64,000 bases of DNA from an uncultured Dermabacter sp. Lineage in GTDB: Bacteria > Actinomycetota > Actinomycetes > Actinomycetales > Dermabacteraceae. How positions within the stretch are numbered: the first letter of the stretch is position 1; each line of letters starts with the position of its first letter. The notes under the pieces are model-generated. The model made no database searches. It was not told the origin of the DNA and was given only the letters and a program-made list of their open reading frames with translations. The position numbers were made by a program, and so were the translations under genes. Below, piece after piece: positions 40,235 through 48,997 of this stretch. The stretch lies in assembly GCA_947252755.1 (NCBI GenBank), contig CAMXWV010000012.1, positions 1 through 64,000 on the forward strand. The letters are read 5' to 3'.

Positions 40235-41517
40235 GCCGTGATCTCCCCGGCCGCAGCACGCTGGGCAATATCGGTGCGGAAATGCGAGCCCGGCAGCGTG
40301 ATGTGCGAGATTGCCATCTGCGCTGCGGTGCGCGCAGACTCCAGGTCATCGCCCTGGGTCACCACGCACAGCACCCGGCCTCCATTGGAAACGAGCTGGC
40401 CCTCATCATTGATCGCGGTGCCTGCGTGGAGCACATGCGCCTCCCACGGGCCAAGCTCGTTCAGCCCGCCGATCACATCGCCGCGGCGAGCAGACTTCGG
40501 ATACCCCTCTGAGGCGAGCACAACGGTCACCGCCGAGCGGGGCGACCACTCCAGCGGCTCCAGCTGATCCAGCTCGCCCTTTGCTGCTGCCATCAGCAGC
40601 GGACCGAACGGGGAGGTGAGCCGTTCCAGCACCACCTGGGTTTCCGGATCGCCGAAGCGCACGTTGAACTCGATCACGCGCAGCCCCTTGCGGGTTTTGG
40701 ACAGGCCGCAGTACAGCACGCCCACGAACGGGGCGCCGGCTTCGCGCATCGCGTCAATGGTGGGCTGGGCGATGTCCTGCACCACCTCCTGAAGTGTGGT
40801 CTCGGTGTCCACCCACGGCAGCGGGGAATACGCGCCCATGCCGCCCGTATTCGGGCCCTGATCAAAGTTGTAGGCGCGCTTGAAGTCCTGCGCGGGGCAC
40901 AGCGGCACCACCGTGGTGCCGTCCGAAATGCAGAACACGCTGATCTCCGGGCCGTCCAGAAACTCCTCCACCACCACGCGGCCGCCCGGACGAGACAGCG
41001 CCGCCTCAGCGTGCTCAACCGCCTCATCCTTGAAAATGGTGACCACCACGCCCTTGCCGGCGGCGAGCCCATCATCCTTGACCACATACGGGGTGCGGCC
41101 CCGCGGGCTCATCGCATCCAGCGCCGGCTCGATATCGCTCGGCTTCAGCACGGTGACGGACTTCGCGGTGGGCACACCGGCGCGTTCCATCACCTCTTTT
41201 GCATACGCCTTGGAGCCTTCGAGCTGAGCGGCCGCGGCAGACGGGCCGAACACGGTGACGCCGGCGGTGCGCAGCTCATCGGCAAGGCCCGTCACCAGCG
41301 GATGCTCAGGGCCGATCACCACCAGGTCCACAGCCAGGTCCACGGCGAGCGACACCAGCCCGGCATGGTCCGTTACATCCACATCATGCAGCGTGGCGAG
41401 CTCACCGATGCCGGGGTTGCCGGGCGCGGCATGCAGCTCAGGAGCGGGAGAATCCAGCGAGAGACGGCGCACGATGGCGTGTTCCCGGCCGCCATTACCG
41501 ATCACCAAAATCTTCAC
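40231..41517 (-). CDS. purD: Phosphoribosylamine-glycine ligase
   Basis: The 428-residue ATP-grasp enzyme begins with GTG and reads KILVIGNGGREHAIV, with YVVKDDGLAAGKGVVV and the EFNVRFGDPETQ segment. It makes GAR in purine synthesis. The TACTGT -10 element lies six bases upstream of the GTG, so a leaderless message is likely. Confidence 0.97.
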   Translation of the reverse strand: MKILVIGNGGREHAIVRRLSLDSPAPELHAAPGNPGIGELATLHDVDVTDHAGLVSLAVDLAVDLVVIGPEHPLVTGLADELRTAGVTVFGPSAAAAQLEGSKAYAKEVMERAGVPTAKSVTVLKPSDIEPALDAMSPRGRTPYVVKDDGLAAGKGVVVTIFKDEAVEHAEAALSRPGGRVVVEEFLDGPEISVFCISDGTTVVPLCPAQDFKRAYNFDQGPNTGGMGAYSPLPWVDTETTLQEVVQDIAQPTIDAMREAGAPFVGVLYCGLSKTRKGLRVIEFNVRFGDPETQVVLERLTSPFGPLLMAAAKGELDQLEPLEWSPRSAVTVVLASEGYPKSARRGDVIGGLNELGPWEAHVLHAGTAINDEGQLVSNGGRVLCVVTQGDDLESARTAAQMAISHITLPGSHFRTDIAQRAAAGEITA

Positions 41518-41522
41518 GCCAC

Positions 41523-41529
41523 TACAGTA
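41523..41529. promoter_or_regulatory. Overlapping divergent -10 elements for purD and truA
   Basis: The seven bases TACAGTA read TACAGT on the plus strand (41523-41528) and TACTGT on the minus strand (41524-41529). The minus element is six bases from the purD start codon; the plus element is 39 bases upstream of truA. Symmetric -10 sequences of this kind are known to drive bidirectional transcription. Confidence 0.5.
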
Positions 41530-41567
41530 GCCTGGACGATCCCGGAGGGCGGAGCGGAGGGAGCAGC

Positions 41568-42446
41568 GTGCGGATCCGGCTCGATCTCGCCTATGACGGC
41601 ACCGACTTCAGCGGCTGGGGCATCCAACCGTCCCTGCGCACCGTGCAGGGCGAACTGGAACGCGGCCTGGCGCAGATCCTTCGCGAACAGGTCCGCGTGC
41701 ACGTGGCCGGCCGCACCGACGCCGGTGTTCACGCCGCAGCCCAGACCGTGCACGCGGACATCAGCGAGGACGCGTGGGAGCGCCAGCCCGGCCGCTCCGA
41801 CCGCACACCCAGCCAGGCGATGCTGCAGCGCCTGGCCGCGGTGCTGCCGCGCGATATCGCCGTCCACGCAGTCTCTGTGCCGCCCGACGGGTTCGACGCA
41901 CGCTTCTCCGCCCTGGCCCGCCGCTACCGCTACCGGATCAGCGATGACCTGACCGGCCGTGACCCGCTGCGCCGCGATGTGCACCAGCACCGGCGCCGCC
42001 TGGATGCTGAGGCTATGAACACCGCCGCCCAGACGCTGGTGGGCGAGCATGACTTCCTCTCCTTCTGCCGGCCGCGCGAGGACGCCACCACGATCCGCAC
42101 CCTGCATGCAATCACCTGGCGGCGGATGCCGGATGATCCTGCGCTCGCGGATGCCGGGCTGGTGGTGGCTGATGTGGAGGCCGACGCGTTCTGCCACCAC
42201 ATGGTGCGCTCCATCGTGGGAGCGAGCGTGGCTGTGGGAGAGAGCCGCGCGGATGCGGACTGGATGGCGGCCCTGATCGCCACGCCGCGCCGTGACGCTG
42301 CCGGCAGCGCGCCGATGTTCGCCCCGCACGGGCTCACCCTGCAGGGGGTTGTGTACCCGGCGGATGAGCAGCTTGCTGCACGCGCTGAGCAGACCCGGGG
42401 GAAGCGGGGAAGCACCTGGGTGCGGGAGCGGGCGCGTCGGCAGTGA
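41568..42446 (+). CDS. truA: tRNA pseudouridine synthase A
   Basis: The 292-residue product begins with GTG and reads RIRLDLAYDGTDFSGW, with the catalytic aspartate in GRTDAGVHA. It converts U38-U40 in tRNA anticodon arms. A GGAGGGAGC ribosome-binding site precedes the start. It lies upstream of rplM, a common actinobacterial order. Confidence 0.96.
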   Translation: MRIRLDLAYDGTDFSGWGIQPSLRTVQGELERGLAQILREQVRVHVAGRTDAGVHAAAQTVHADISEDAWERQPGRSDRTPSQAMLQRLAAVLPRDIAVHAVSVPPDGFDARFSALARRYRYRISDDLTGRDPLRRDVHQHRRRLDAEAMNTAAQTLVGEHDFLSFCRPREDATTIRTLHAITWRRMPDDPALADAGLVVADVEADAFCHHMVRSIVGASVAVGESRADADWMAALIATPRRDAAGSAPMFAPHGLTLQGVVYPADEQLAARAEQTRGKRGSTWVRERARRQ

Positions 42447-42507
42447 CCGGGGAAGGGAGACGCCGCCGGGGTGTGAGGGATCACTCCGTGATGTCATCCC
42501 CGGCTCG

Positions 42508-42537
42508 TTGACCCGCCAGTTTCGCCGCCGGTACAGT
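42508..42537 (+). promoter_or_regulatory. Promoter candidate for rplM-rpsI
   Basis: TTGACC (42508-42513) and TACAGT (42532-42537) are spaced by 18 bases. This leaves a leader of about 210 bases before rplM, which contains no recognisable coding frame. Confidence 0.65.
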
Positions 42538-42756
42538 GGACTGCTGTTGTGCCATGAATGCGCGCCTCAACGCAGCCGAAATCTCACGCCGGCGCGAGCG
42601 GGCTCCTCACACGCATTCGCGCGTCGGTGACCCGATGCCAGCACAGCGCTTTATGGTCATGCTTTGAACCAAAGGAAGCGTGTCCACGGTCCATTCGAAC
42701 CGTGCCCGTTCAGTGCTCTGCGCTGCGGGCACAACACACGAGAGAAGAAGGCACGA

Positions 42757-43200
42757 GTGCGTACGTTCACCCCGAAGCCCGGCGATGTCGAGCGCTCCTG
42801 GTACGTCATTGACGCAACTGATGTCGTCCTCGGCCGGCTCGCTTCCCAGGCTGCTCAACTGCTCCGCGGCAAGCACAAGCCGGTCTTCGCACCCCACGTG
42901 GATGCAGGCGACTTCGTCATCATCATCAACGCAGACAAGGTTGCCCTGACCGGCAACAAGCGGGAGCAGAAGCTGGCCTACCGCCACACCGGCTACCCGG
43001 GCGGTCTGCGGTCCGTCAAATACTCCGAGCTGCTCGAGAAGCGCCCTGAGCGCGCCATCGAGAAGGCTGTCAAGGGCATGCTGCCGAAGAACAAGCTGGC
43101 TGATGCTCAGATCAAGAAGCTCAAGGTCTACGCGGGCGCTGAGCACCCGCACCAGGCACAGCAGCCTGTTGAGTTCACCATCGACCAGATTGCGCAGTAA
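42757..43200 (+). CDS. rplM: 50S ribosomal protein L13
   Basis: The 147-residue product begins with GTG and reads RTFTPKPGDVERSWYVIDATD, with HTGYPGGLRS and VKGMLPKNKLA typical of L13. The GTG at 42757 is preceded by GAGAAGAAGG. An upstream in-frame extension of 31 residues is not conserved and is rejected. Confidence 0.96.
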   Translation: MRTFTPKPGDVERSWYVIDATDVVLGRLASQAAQLLRGKHKPVFAPHVDAGDFVIIINADKVALTGNKREQKLAYRHTGYPGGLRSVKYSELLEKRPERAIEKAVKGMLPKNKLADAQIKKLKVYAGAEHPHQAQQPVEFTIDQIAQ

Positions 43201-43210
43201 GAGGTAAACC

Positions 43211-43705
43211 GTGGCTGAAGACACCAGCACCCCCGTTGAGGAATTCGAGGGCGACGCCTCGACCTACAGCACCGAATCCACCGAGACCGCTGAAGTCGGC
43301 TCCGGCAAGTCCGCTTCCGCACCCGGCTACGGCACCGGTCGCCGCAAGCGTGCGATCGCTCGCGTCCGCCTGACTCCCGGCTCCGGCCAGTGGCAGGTCA
43401 ACGGCCGCAGCCTTGAGGAGTTCTTCCCGAACAAGCTGCACCAGCAGGAAGTGAACGACCCGTTCACGCTGCTGGACCTTCAGGGCCGTTTCGACGCGTT
43501 CGTCCGCGTTGAGGGCGGCGGCCCGTCGGGCCAGGCTGGCGCTGTGCGCCTGGGCGTGGCACGCGCACTGAACGAGATCGACGTTGAGGCCAACCGCCCG
43601 GCACTGAAGAAGGCCGGCTTCCTCACCCGCGATGCCCGCGTGCCGGAGCGTAAGAAGCCGGGTCTGAAGAAGGCTCGTAAGGCACCGCAGTTCTCGAAGC
43701 GCTGA
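43211..43705 (+). CDS. rpsI: 30S ribosomal protein S9
   Basis: The 164-residue product has an acidic, Ser/Thr-rich N-terminal extension of about 40 residues, then GTGRRKRAIARVRLTPGSG and the C-terminal DARVPERKKPGLKKARKAPQFSKR that reaches the P site. The start is GTG. It is co-transcribed with rplM. Confidence 0.96.
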   Translation: MAEDTSTPVEEFEGDASTYSTESTETAEVGSGKSASAPGYGTGRRKRAIARVRLTPGSGQWQVNGRSLEEFFPNKLHQQEVNDPFTLLDLQGRFDAFVRVEGGGPSGQAGAVRLGVARALNEIDVEANRPALKKAGFLTRDARVPERKKPGLKKARKAPQFSKR

Positions 43706-43729
43706 TCCCAGCTCTTCCCCTGCGCACGG

Positions 43730-43757
43730 ACACCGTCCAGCATCTGCTGGGCGGTGT
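43730..43757 (+). terminator. Terminator after rpsI
   Basis: ACACCGTCCAGCA (43730-43742) pairs with TGCTGGGCGGTGT (43745-43757), with one G-T wobble, and a TCTGCTGTT tail follows. Confidence 0.7.
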
Positions 43758-43890
43758 TCTGCTGTTCCAGGGTGGGGTGTGCTCCCCAGGTGAAGTGCGC
43801 AGAGGTGAGGTGCGCGCGCAGGAGCGGCGAGTAGGATAGGACGGATTCTGATGACCTACCGGACCCAGTGATTCGACCCCTGGAGGAATA

Positions 43891-45243
43891 ATGGTGAGAC
43901 TCTTCGGCACCGATGGTGTGCGCGGACTGGCGAATAAGGACATCACCGCGGAGCTTGCCGTTGAGCTCGCTGTGGCCGCAGCCCATGTGCTTGGTGATCT
44001 CGGCGCCTTCCGCGAGGACGGCAAGCGGCCCCGCGCAATCGTGGCGCACGACCCTCGCCCCTCGGGAGACTTCATCTCCGCTGCCATCTGCGCCGGCCTC
44101 GCTTCCGCGGGAGTGGATGTGCTGGATGCCGGGGTGCTGCCCACCCCGGGCCTGGCCTTCCTGGTGGACTCCTCCGAAGCGGATCTCGGCGTGATGATCT
44201 CCGCCTCCCATAACCCCCACCCGGACAACGGCATCAAGTTCGTGGCGCGTGGCGGCACGAAGCTGCCCGATGAGGTGGAGGATGCGATTGAGGCGCGGCT
44301 CAACGAGGCGTGGGAGCGCCCGCAGGGCACTGCCGTGGGCAGCATCTCCCGCTACGAGGGCGCGGTGGACGAATACGTGGAGCACCTGCTCTCCACCCTG
44401 GACGTGTCCCTTGACGGCGTGACCGTGGTGGCTGACTGCGCCAACGGCGCCGCGTTCGAAACCGGCCCGAAGGTGCTGGAGCGCGCTGGCGCCACCGTGC
44501 ACATCATCGGCGACCGCACCGACGGCAAGCAGATCAATGAGAACATCGGCTCCACCCATCTTGAGCAGCTGCAGGCCGCGGTGAAGGAGAAGGGGGCGGA
44601 TGTGGGCGTTGCCTTCGATGGGGACGCGGACCGCTGCCTGGCCGTGGATGAGCACGGCGACGTGATCGACGGCGATCAGATCATGGGCATCCTGGCGCTT
44701 GCTCTCAAGGAGAAGGGCGCCCTTGCCAATGACACGCTCGTGGTCACGGTGATGTCCAACCTGGGCCTTCGCCTCGCTATGCGCGATCACGGGATCCGCA
44801 CCGCGCTTACCGCGGTGGGCGACCGGTACGTGCTGGAGGAGATGACCTTCGCCGGGCACAAGCTCGGCGGTGAGCAGTCCGGACACGTCATCATGAGCGA
44901 CTATGCCACCACCGGTGATGGTCAGCTGACCGCGCTGCACCTGCTGCAGCGGATGGTGGTGACGAAGAAGAGCGCGTCGGAGCTGGCGGCGGTGATGACC
45001 CGGATGCCGCAGGCGCTGATCAACGTCAGGGGCGTGGATAAGACCCGTGCGAACATTGACGCGGGCGTGATGGACGCGGTGGAGCAGGCAGAGCAGGAGC
45101 TTGGTGAGAACGGTCGGGTGCTGCTGCGGCCTTCCGGCACCGAGCCGGTGGTGCGCGTGATGGTGGAAGCTCCCACCGATGCGGACGCCAGCCGCGTGTG
45201 CGAGTCCTTGGCGGCCGTGGTCAAGGACCGTCTGGCGCTCTGA
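43891..45243 (+). CDS. glmM: Phosphoglucosamine mutase
   Basis: The 450-residue product begins MVRLFGTDGVRGLAN and has the phosphoserine loop MISASHNPHPDNG (Ser106) and the metal site DGDADRCLAVD. It converts glucosamine-6-phosphate to glucosamine-1-phosphate for peptidoglycan precursors. The ATG follows TGGAGGAATA. glmS lies 1.4 kb downstream. Confidence 0.97.
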   Translation: MVRLFGTDGVRGLANKDITAELAVELAVAAAHVLGDLGAFREDGKRPRAIVAHDPRPSGDFISAAICAGLASAGVDVLDAGVLPTPGLAFLVDSSEADLGVMISASHNPHPDNGIKFVARGGTKLPDEVEDAIEARLNEAWERPQGTAVGSISRYEGAVDEYVEHLLSTLDVSLDGVTVVADCANGAAFETGPKVLERAGATVHIIGDRTDGKQINENIGSTHLEQLQAAVKEKGADVGVAFDGDADRCLAVDEHGDVIDGDQIMGILALALKEKGALANDTLVVTVMSNLGLRLAMRDHGIRTALTAVGDRYVLEEMTFAGHKLGGEQSGHVIMSDYATTGDGQLTALHLLQRMVVTKKSASELAAVMTRMPQALINVRGVDKTRANIDAGVMDAVEQAEQELGENGRVLLRPSGTEPVVRVMVEAPTDADASRVCESLAAVVKDRLAL

Positions 45244-45291
45244 GACGCGGCCTTCCCGCTACGGGGTCGCGCTGCTGGGAACGGGGGATGA

Positions 45292-45468
45292 ATGCATCAG
45301 CTGCGGATTCTGCTGCTGATTCTGGCGCTGATCGGCTGTGTGCTCAGCGCGCTGGCACGCCGGCTCGGCGTCCCCGACGCCGCGGCCCGCAGGATCCGCC
45401 TGGGGGCGATCAGCTTGGCGGTGATCAGCATCGGCACGTTCTGGCTGCTGGTGGCGATTGAGAGCTGA
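45292..45468 (+). CDS. Small two-segment membrane protein
   Basis: This 58-residue frame reads MHQLRILLLILALIGCVLSA, then a basic loop RRLGVPDAAARRIRLG, then a second hydrophobic segment ending WLLVAIES. It starts 49 bases after glmM and ends five bases before the convergent coaA stop. The family is not recognised. Codon third positions are GC-rich like the neighbours, and a GGGGGATG purine stretch precedes the start. Confidence 0.55.
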   Translation: MHQLRILLLILALIGCVLSALARRLGVPDAAARRIRLGAISLAVISIGTFWLLVAIES

Positions 45469-45473
45469 CGCGC

Positions 45474-46433
45474 TCAGATCCGCCGCAGCAGAACCGAATG
45501 CACCTGGTGGTCCGCGCCCTTGCGGAGGATCAGATCAGCGCGAGCCCGTGACGGCTGCACGTTCTCCCGCAGGTTCGGTCCGTTGATCGAATCCCAGATC
45601 TGGGAGGCAGTGCGCACGGCTTCCTCATCGGAGAGCGACGCGTACTTGTGGAAATAGGCGCGCGGATGCCCGAACGCGGTTTCCCGCAGCTGCAGGAAGC
45701 GGTCGATGTACCAGCGGCGCACATCCTCCTCCCGCGCATCCACGTACACGGAGAAGTCGAAGAAGTCTGAAACGGCGATGCCCATCCGCCCATCGGGCCG
45801 CTGCTGAGGCGCCTGCAGCACGTTCAGCCCTTCCACGATCAGCACGTCCGGCCGAGTGACCACAGTGTGCTGATCCGGCACGATGTCATAGGAATGGTGC
45901 GAATACACCGGGGCCAGAACCTGGTCATGGCCGCTCTTCACGTCCGTGATGAAGGTCAGCAGTGCCCGCCGGTCGTAGGATTCCGGGAAGCCTTTGCGAT
46001 GCAGGATGCCGCGGCGCTCCAGCTCAGCGGTGGGGTACAGGAACCCGTCCGTGGTCACGAGCTGCACGCGCGGCGTCTCCGGCCAGCGCGCCGTCAGCTC
46101 GCGCAGGAGGCGCGCCGTGGTGGATTTGCCCACTGCCACTGAACCCGCCACACCGATCACGAACGGGGTGCGCTGAGCGGACTCGTGGAGGAACTCATTG
46201 CGCACCTGACGCAGCGTTTGCGCATTCTGCACCTGCAGGTTGAGCAGGCGGGAGATCGGCCGGTACACGGTGTTCACCTCCTCCATGTCCATCTCATCGC
46301 CGAGTCCGCGCAGGGTTTCGATCTCTGCAGCGGTCAGCGGCAGCGGCGTTTCACCGGAGAGGGCAGCCCAGTCACGGCGGGAGATCTCCGTGAACGGGGA
46401 GAGGGATGAGCGGGCGGAGTGCGAGTCGGTCAC
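45474..46433 (-). CDS. coaA: Pantothenate kinase, type I
   Basis: The product has the P-loop GVAGSVAVGKST, the SPFTEISRRDWAAL start region and the VEGLNVLQ segment of bacterial CoaA. It catalyses the first step of CoA synthesis. I chose the GTG at 46433 (319 residues), which fits the family length. An ATG at 46478 would add a 15-residue Thr/Gly/Trp-rich stretch and is an alternative. Confidence 0.9.
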   Translation of the reverse strand: MTDSHSARSSLSPFTEISRRDWAALSGETPLPLTAAEIETLRGLGDEMDMEEVNTVYRPISRLLNLQVQNAQTLRQVRNEFLHESAQRTPFVIGVAGSVAVGKSTTARLLRELTARWPETPRVQLVTTDGFLYPTAELERRGILHRKGFPESYDRRALLTFITDVKSGHDQVLAPVYSHHSYDIVPDQHTVVTRPDVLIVEGLNVLQAPQQRPDGRMGIAVSDFFDFSVYVDAREEDVRRWYIDRFLQLRETAFGHPRAYFHKYASLSDEEAVRTASQIWDSINGPNLRENVQPSRARADLILRKGADHQVHSVLLRRI

Positions 46434-46590
46434 CGCTCCAGTCTCCCACGCACCGGTTGTCCATGTGCCGGTGCTCATTTCTGCGCGGTCTCACCCCGCT
46501 CAGAGCACACCTGCGCACCACCGCGCTGAACGTGATCATGCACTCGCAGAAAGTCCCCGCTCGTCCCGTGGAGCAGCCGCTCAGCACCGT

Positions 46591-46596
46591 TATCGT
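46591..46596 (+). promoter_or_regulatory. Leaderless -10 element of glmS
   Basis: TATCGT ends seven bases before the glmS ATG, and no ribosome-binding site lies between. No glmS ribozyme-like structure is possible in such a short leader. Confidence 0.5.
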
Positions 46597-46603
46597 GGTC
46601 GCC

Positions 46604-48472
46604 ATGTGTGGAATCGTTGGATACGCCGGACCGCTGAACGCTGATCGCACCAGCCGTCCGATCGATACTGTTCTTGCCGGCCTGACCCGCCTGGAATACC
46701 GGGGATATGACTCCGCGGGCGTGGCTGTGCTCGGCGAGAACGGCGTGGAGATCTTCAAGAAGGCAGGCAAGATCGCGAACCTCAAGGAGCGCGTTGCCGG
46801 CCATGAGCAGAGCGCCTCGGCCGTGGCGATCGGCCACACCCGCTGGGCCACCCACGGCGGCCCCACCGACCAGAACGCCCACCCCCACCGCGGCGGCCTC
46901 AACGGCGAGCTTGCGCTGGTGCACAACGGCATCATCGAGAACTTCGCGCCGCTGAAGCAGGAGCTGCTGGATGAGGGATATGAGTTCCTCTCCGAAACGG
47001 ACTCCGAGGTGGCCGCGCACCTGGTTGCCCGCGCCTTCGCTGACACGAAGGACCTCACCGCTGCGATGCAGCAGGTGGTGAGCCGTCTGGAGGGCGCCTT
47101 CACTCTGCTGGCTGTGCACGAGTCCGCGCCGGACCGTGTGGTGGCCGCCCGCCGCAACTCGCCGCTGGTGGTGGGCCTGGGCGAGGGTGAGAACTTCCTG
47201 GGCTCTGACGTGGCCGCGTTCATCGACTCCACCAAGGAAGCGCTGGAGATCGGCCAGGACCAGATCGTCACCGTCACCGCTGACTCGGTGGAGGTCATCG
47301 AGTTCGACGGCACCCCCGTGCCGAACCCCACCCGCTACACCATCGAATGGGACGCGGAAGCCGCCCAGAAGTCCGGGTATGCCTCCTTCATGGCGAAGGA
47401 GATCCACGAGCAGGCCCAGGCCATTGCGGACACCCTGGTGGGCCGTTTCGTGGACGGCCGCCTCACCCTGGAGGACATGCTGATCGACGAGTCCGTGCTG
47501 CGCAGCGTGGACAAGATCATTGTGGTGGCCTGCGGCACCGCCGCCAATGCCGGCGAAGTGGTGAAGTACGCAATCGAACACTGGTGCCGCATCCCGGTGG
47601 AAGTGGAGCTCGCCCACGAGTTCCGCTACCGCGACCCGATCGTCAGTGAGAAAACGCTTGTGGTGGCGATCTCCCAGTCCGGAGAGACGATGGACACCCT
47701 GATGGCCGTGCGCCACGCGAAGGAGCAGGGTGCGAAGGTGGTGGCGATCTGCAATACCCGCGGCTCCACCATCCCCCGCGAGTCCGACGCGGCCATCTAC
47801 CTCAATGTGGGTCCGGAGATCGCGGTGGCCTCCACCAAGGCCTACTTGGGTCAGATCTCCGCCTGCTACCTGCTGGGCCTGTATCTGGCGCAGGTGCGCG
47901 GCAACTTCTACGGCGATGAGATCCAAGCGGTCCTTGCGGACCTTGAGCAGATCCCCGCGAAAATCCAGGAAGTGCTGGATAACTCCCACCAGGTGGAGCA
48001 GATCGCCCAGGACATGGTGGATGCCACGAGTGTGCTGTTCCTGGGGCGTCACGTGGGCTACCCGACCGCGCTCGAAGGCGCGCTCAAGCTGAAGGAGATC
48101 GCCTACATCCATGCGGAGGGCTTCGCCGCCGGCGAGCTCAAGCACGGGCCGATCGCCCTGGTGGAAGAAGGCCAGCCGGTGTTCGTGGTGGTGCCGTCCC
48201 CGCGGGGACGGGATGTGCTGCACGCGAAGGTGGTGTCCAACATCCAGGAGGTGCGCGCTCGCGGTGCCCGCACCCTGGTGATCGCCGAGGAAGGGGATGA
48301 GGACGTGCTGCCCTACTCGGATGTGGTGATCCGCTACCCGCAGACCCGCACCCTGTTCGCTCCGCTGCTGACGATCATTCCGCTGCAGATCTTCGCGTGT
48401 GAGCTCGCCACCGCGAAGGGCCTGGATGTGGACCAGCCGCGCAATCTTGCGAAGTCGGTCACAGTCGAATGA
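46604..48472 (+). CDS. glmS: Glutamine-fructose-6-phosphate aminotransferase (isomerising)
   Basis: The 622-residue product begins MCGIVGYAG, with the catalytic Cys immediately after the initiator Met. It has the glutaminase domain (GHTRWATHGGPTDQNAHPH) and two SIS domains (SQSGETMDT; ALEGALKLKEIAYIHAEGFAAGELKHGPIAL). It supplies glucosamine-6-phosphate to GlmM. Only this ATG keeps the N-terminal cysteine, so longer frames are excluded. Confidence 0.97.
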   Translation: MCGIVGYAGPLNADRTSRPIDTVLAGLTRLEYRGYDSAGVAVLGENGVEIFKKAGKIANLKERVAGHEQSASAVAIGHTRWATHGGPTDQNAHPHRGGLNGELALVHNGIIENFAPLKQELLDEGYEFLSETDSEVAAHLVARAFADTKDLTAAMQQVVSRLEGAFTLLAVHESAPDRVVAARRNSPLVVGLGEGENFLGSDVAAFIDSTKEALEIGQDQIVTVTADSVEVIEFDGTPVPNPTRYTIEWDAEAAQKSGYASFMAKEIHEQAQAIADTLVGRFVDGRLTLEDMLIDESVLRSVDKIIVVACGTAANAGEVVKYAIEHWCRIPVEVELAHEFRYRDPIVSEKTLVVAISQSGETMDTLMAVRHAKEQGAKVVAICNTRGSTIPRESDAAIYLNVGPEIAVASTKAYLGQISACYLLGLYLAQVRGNFYGDEIQAVLADLEQIPAKIQEVLDNSHQVEQIAQDMVDATSVLFLGRHVGYPTALEGALKLKEIAYIHAEGFAAGELKHGPIALVEEGQPVFVVVPSPRGRDVLHAKVVSNIQEVRARGARTLVIAEEGDEDVLPYSDVVIRYPQTRTLFAPLLTIIPLQIFACELATAKGLDVDQPRNLAKSVTVE

Positions 48473-48562
48473 GGTCGGTGAGCTGACACCCACGCTGTGC
48501 CACCTGTGCGGTGAGCACAGTGGGGTGAGAGACCGCGTCGGAGGGTGATGCGCAAGGGGCGG

Positions 48563-48568
48563 TAGACT
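48563..48568 (+). promoter_or_regulatory. Leaderless -10 element of acpS
   Basis: TAGACT ends six bases before the ATG at 48575 with no ribosome-binding site in between. Confidence 0.5.
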
Positions 48569-48574
48569 GCTGGC

Positions 48575-48997
48575 ATGTCTACCGCCCCTTCCGAGGATTC
48601 GGAGCCGGAGCTCGCGTTCGAGCCCGGCGCGGAGTCGATCATCACGGGTGTGGGCGTGGACATCGTTGATATCGACCGATTCGAGGAGATGCTTCAGCGC
48701 ACTCCACGGCTGAAACAGCGCCTGTTCGCCCCCGAAGAGCGGGACTTGTCACTGGCATCGCTGGCTGCGCGCGCGGCCGCGAAGGAAGCCGCCGGGAAAG
48801 CCCTTGGCAACCCGGGAGAGCTGTCCTGGCAGGATGTGGTGGTTCGCAAAACCGCCGCGAACCGGCCCTACCTGGTGCTGCGCGGCGCTGCTCGACGCAC
48901 CGCGCTCACGCTCGGCGTGACGGCCCTGCACCTCTCGCTCAGCCATGACGGCCGCCTTGCCACCGCAATGGTGACGGCCGAGAAAAGGAAGACCTGA
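48575..48997 (+). CDS. acpS: Holo-[acyl-carrier-protein] synthase
   Basis: The 140-residue product has GVGVDIVDIDRFE and ARAAAKEAAGKALG, the two magnesium/CoA-binding motifs of AcpS, and LHLSLSHDGRLATAMV at the end. It attaches phosphopantetheine to acyl carrier protein. It has a 25-residue acidic N-terminal extension. Its TGA overlaps the start of the alanine racemase gene. Confidence 0.94.
   Translation: MSTAPSEDSEPELAFEPGAESIITGVGVDIVDIDRFEEMLQRTPRLKQRLFAPEERDLSLASLAARAAAKEAAGKALGNPGELSWQDVVVRKTAANRPYLVLRGAARRTALTLGVTALHLSLSHDGRLATAMVTAEKRKT

Noticed and set aside
46434..46603. glmS ribozyme
   Set aside because: The -10 element lies seven bases from the ATG, which leaves no leader, and no ribozyme core is recognisable.
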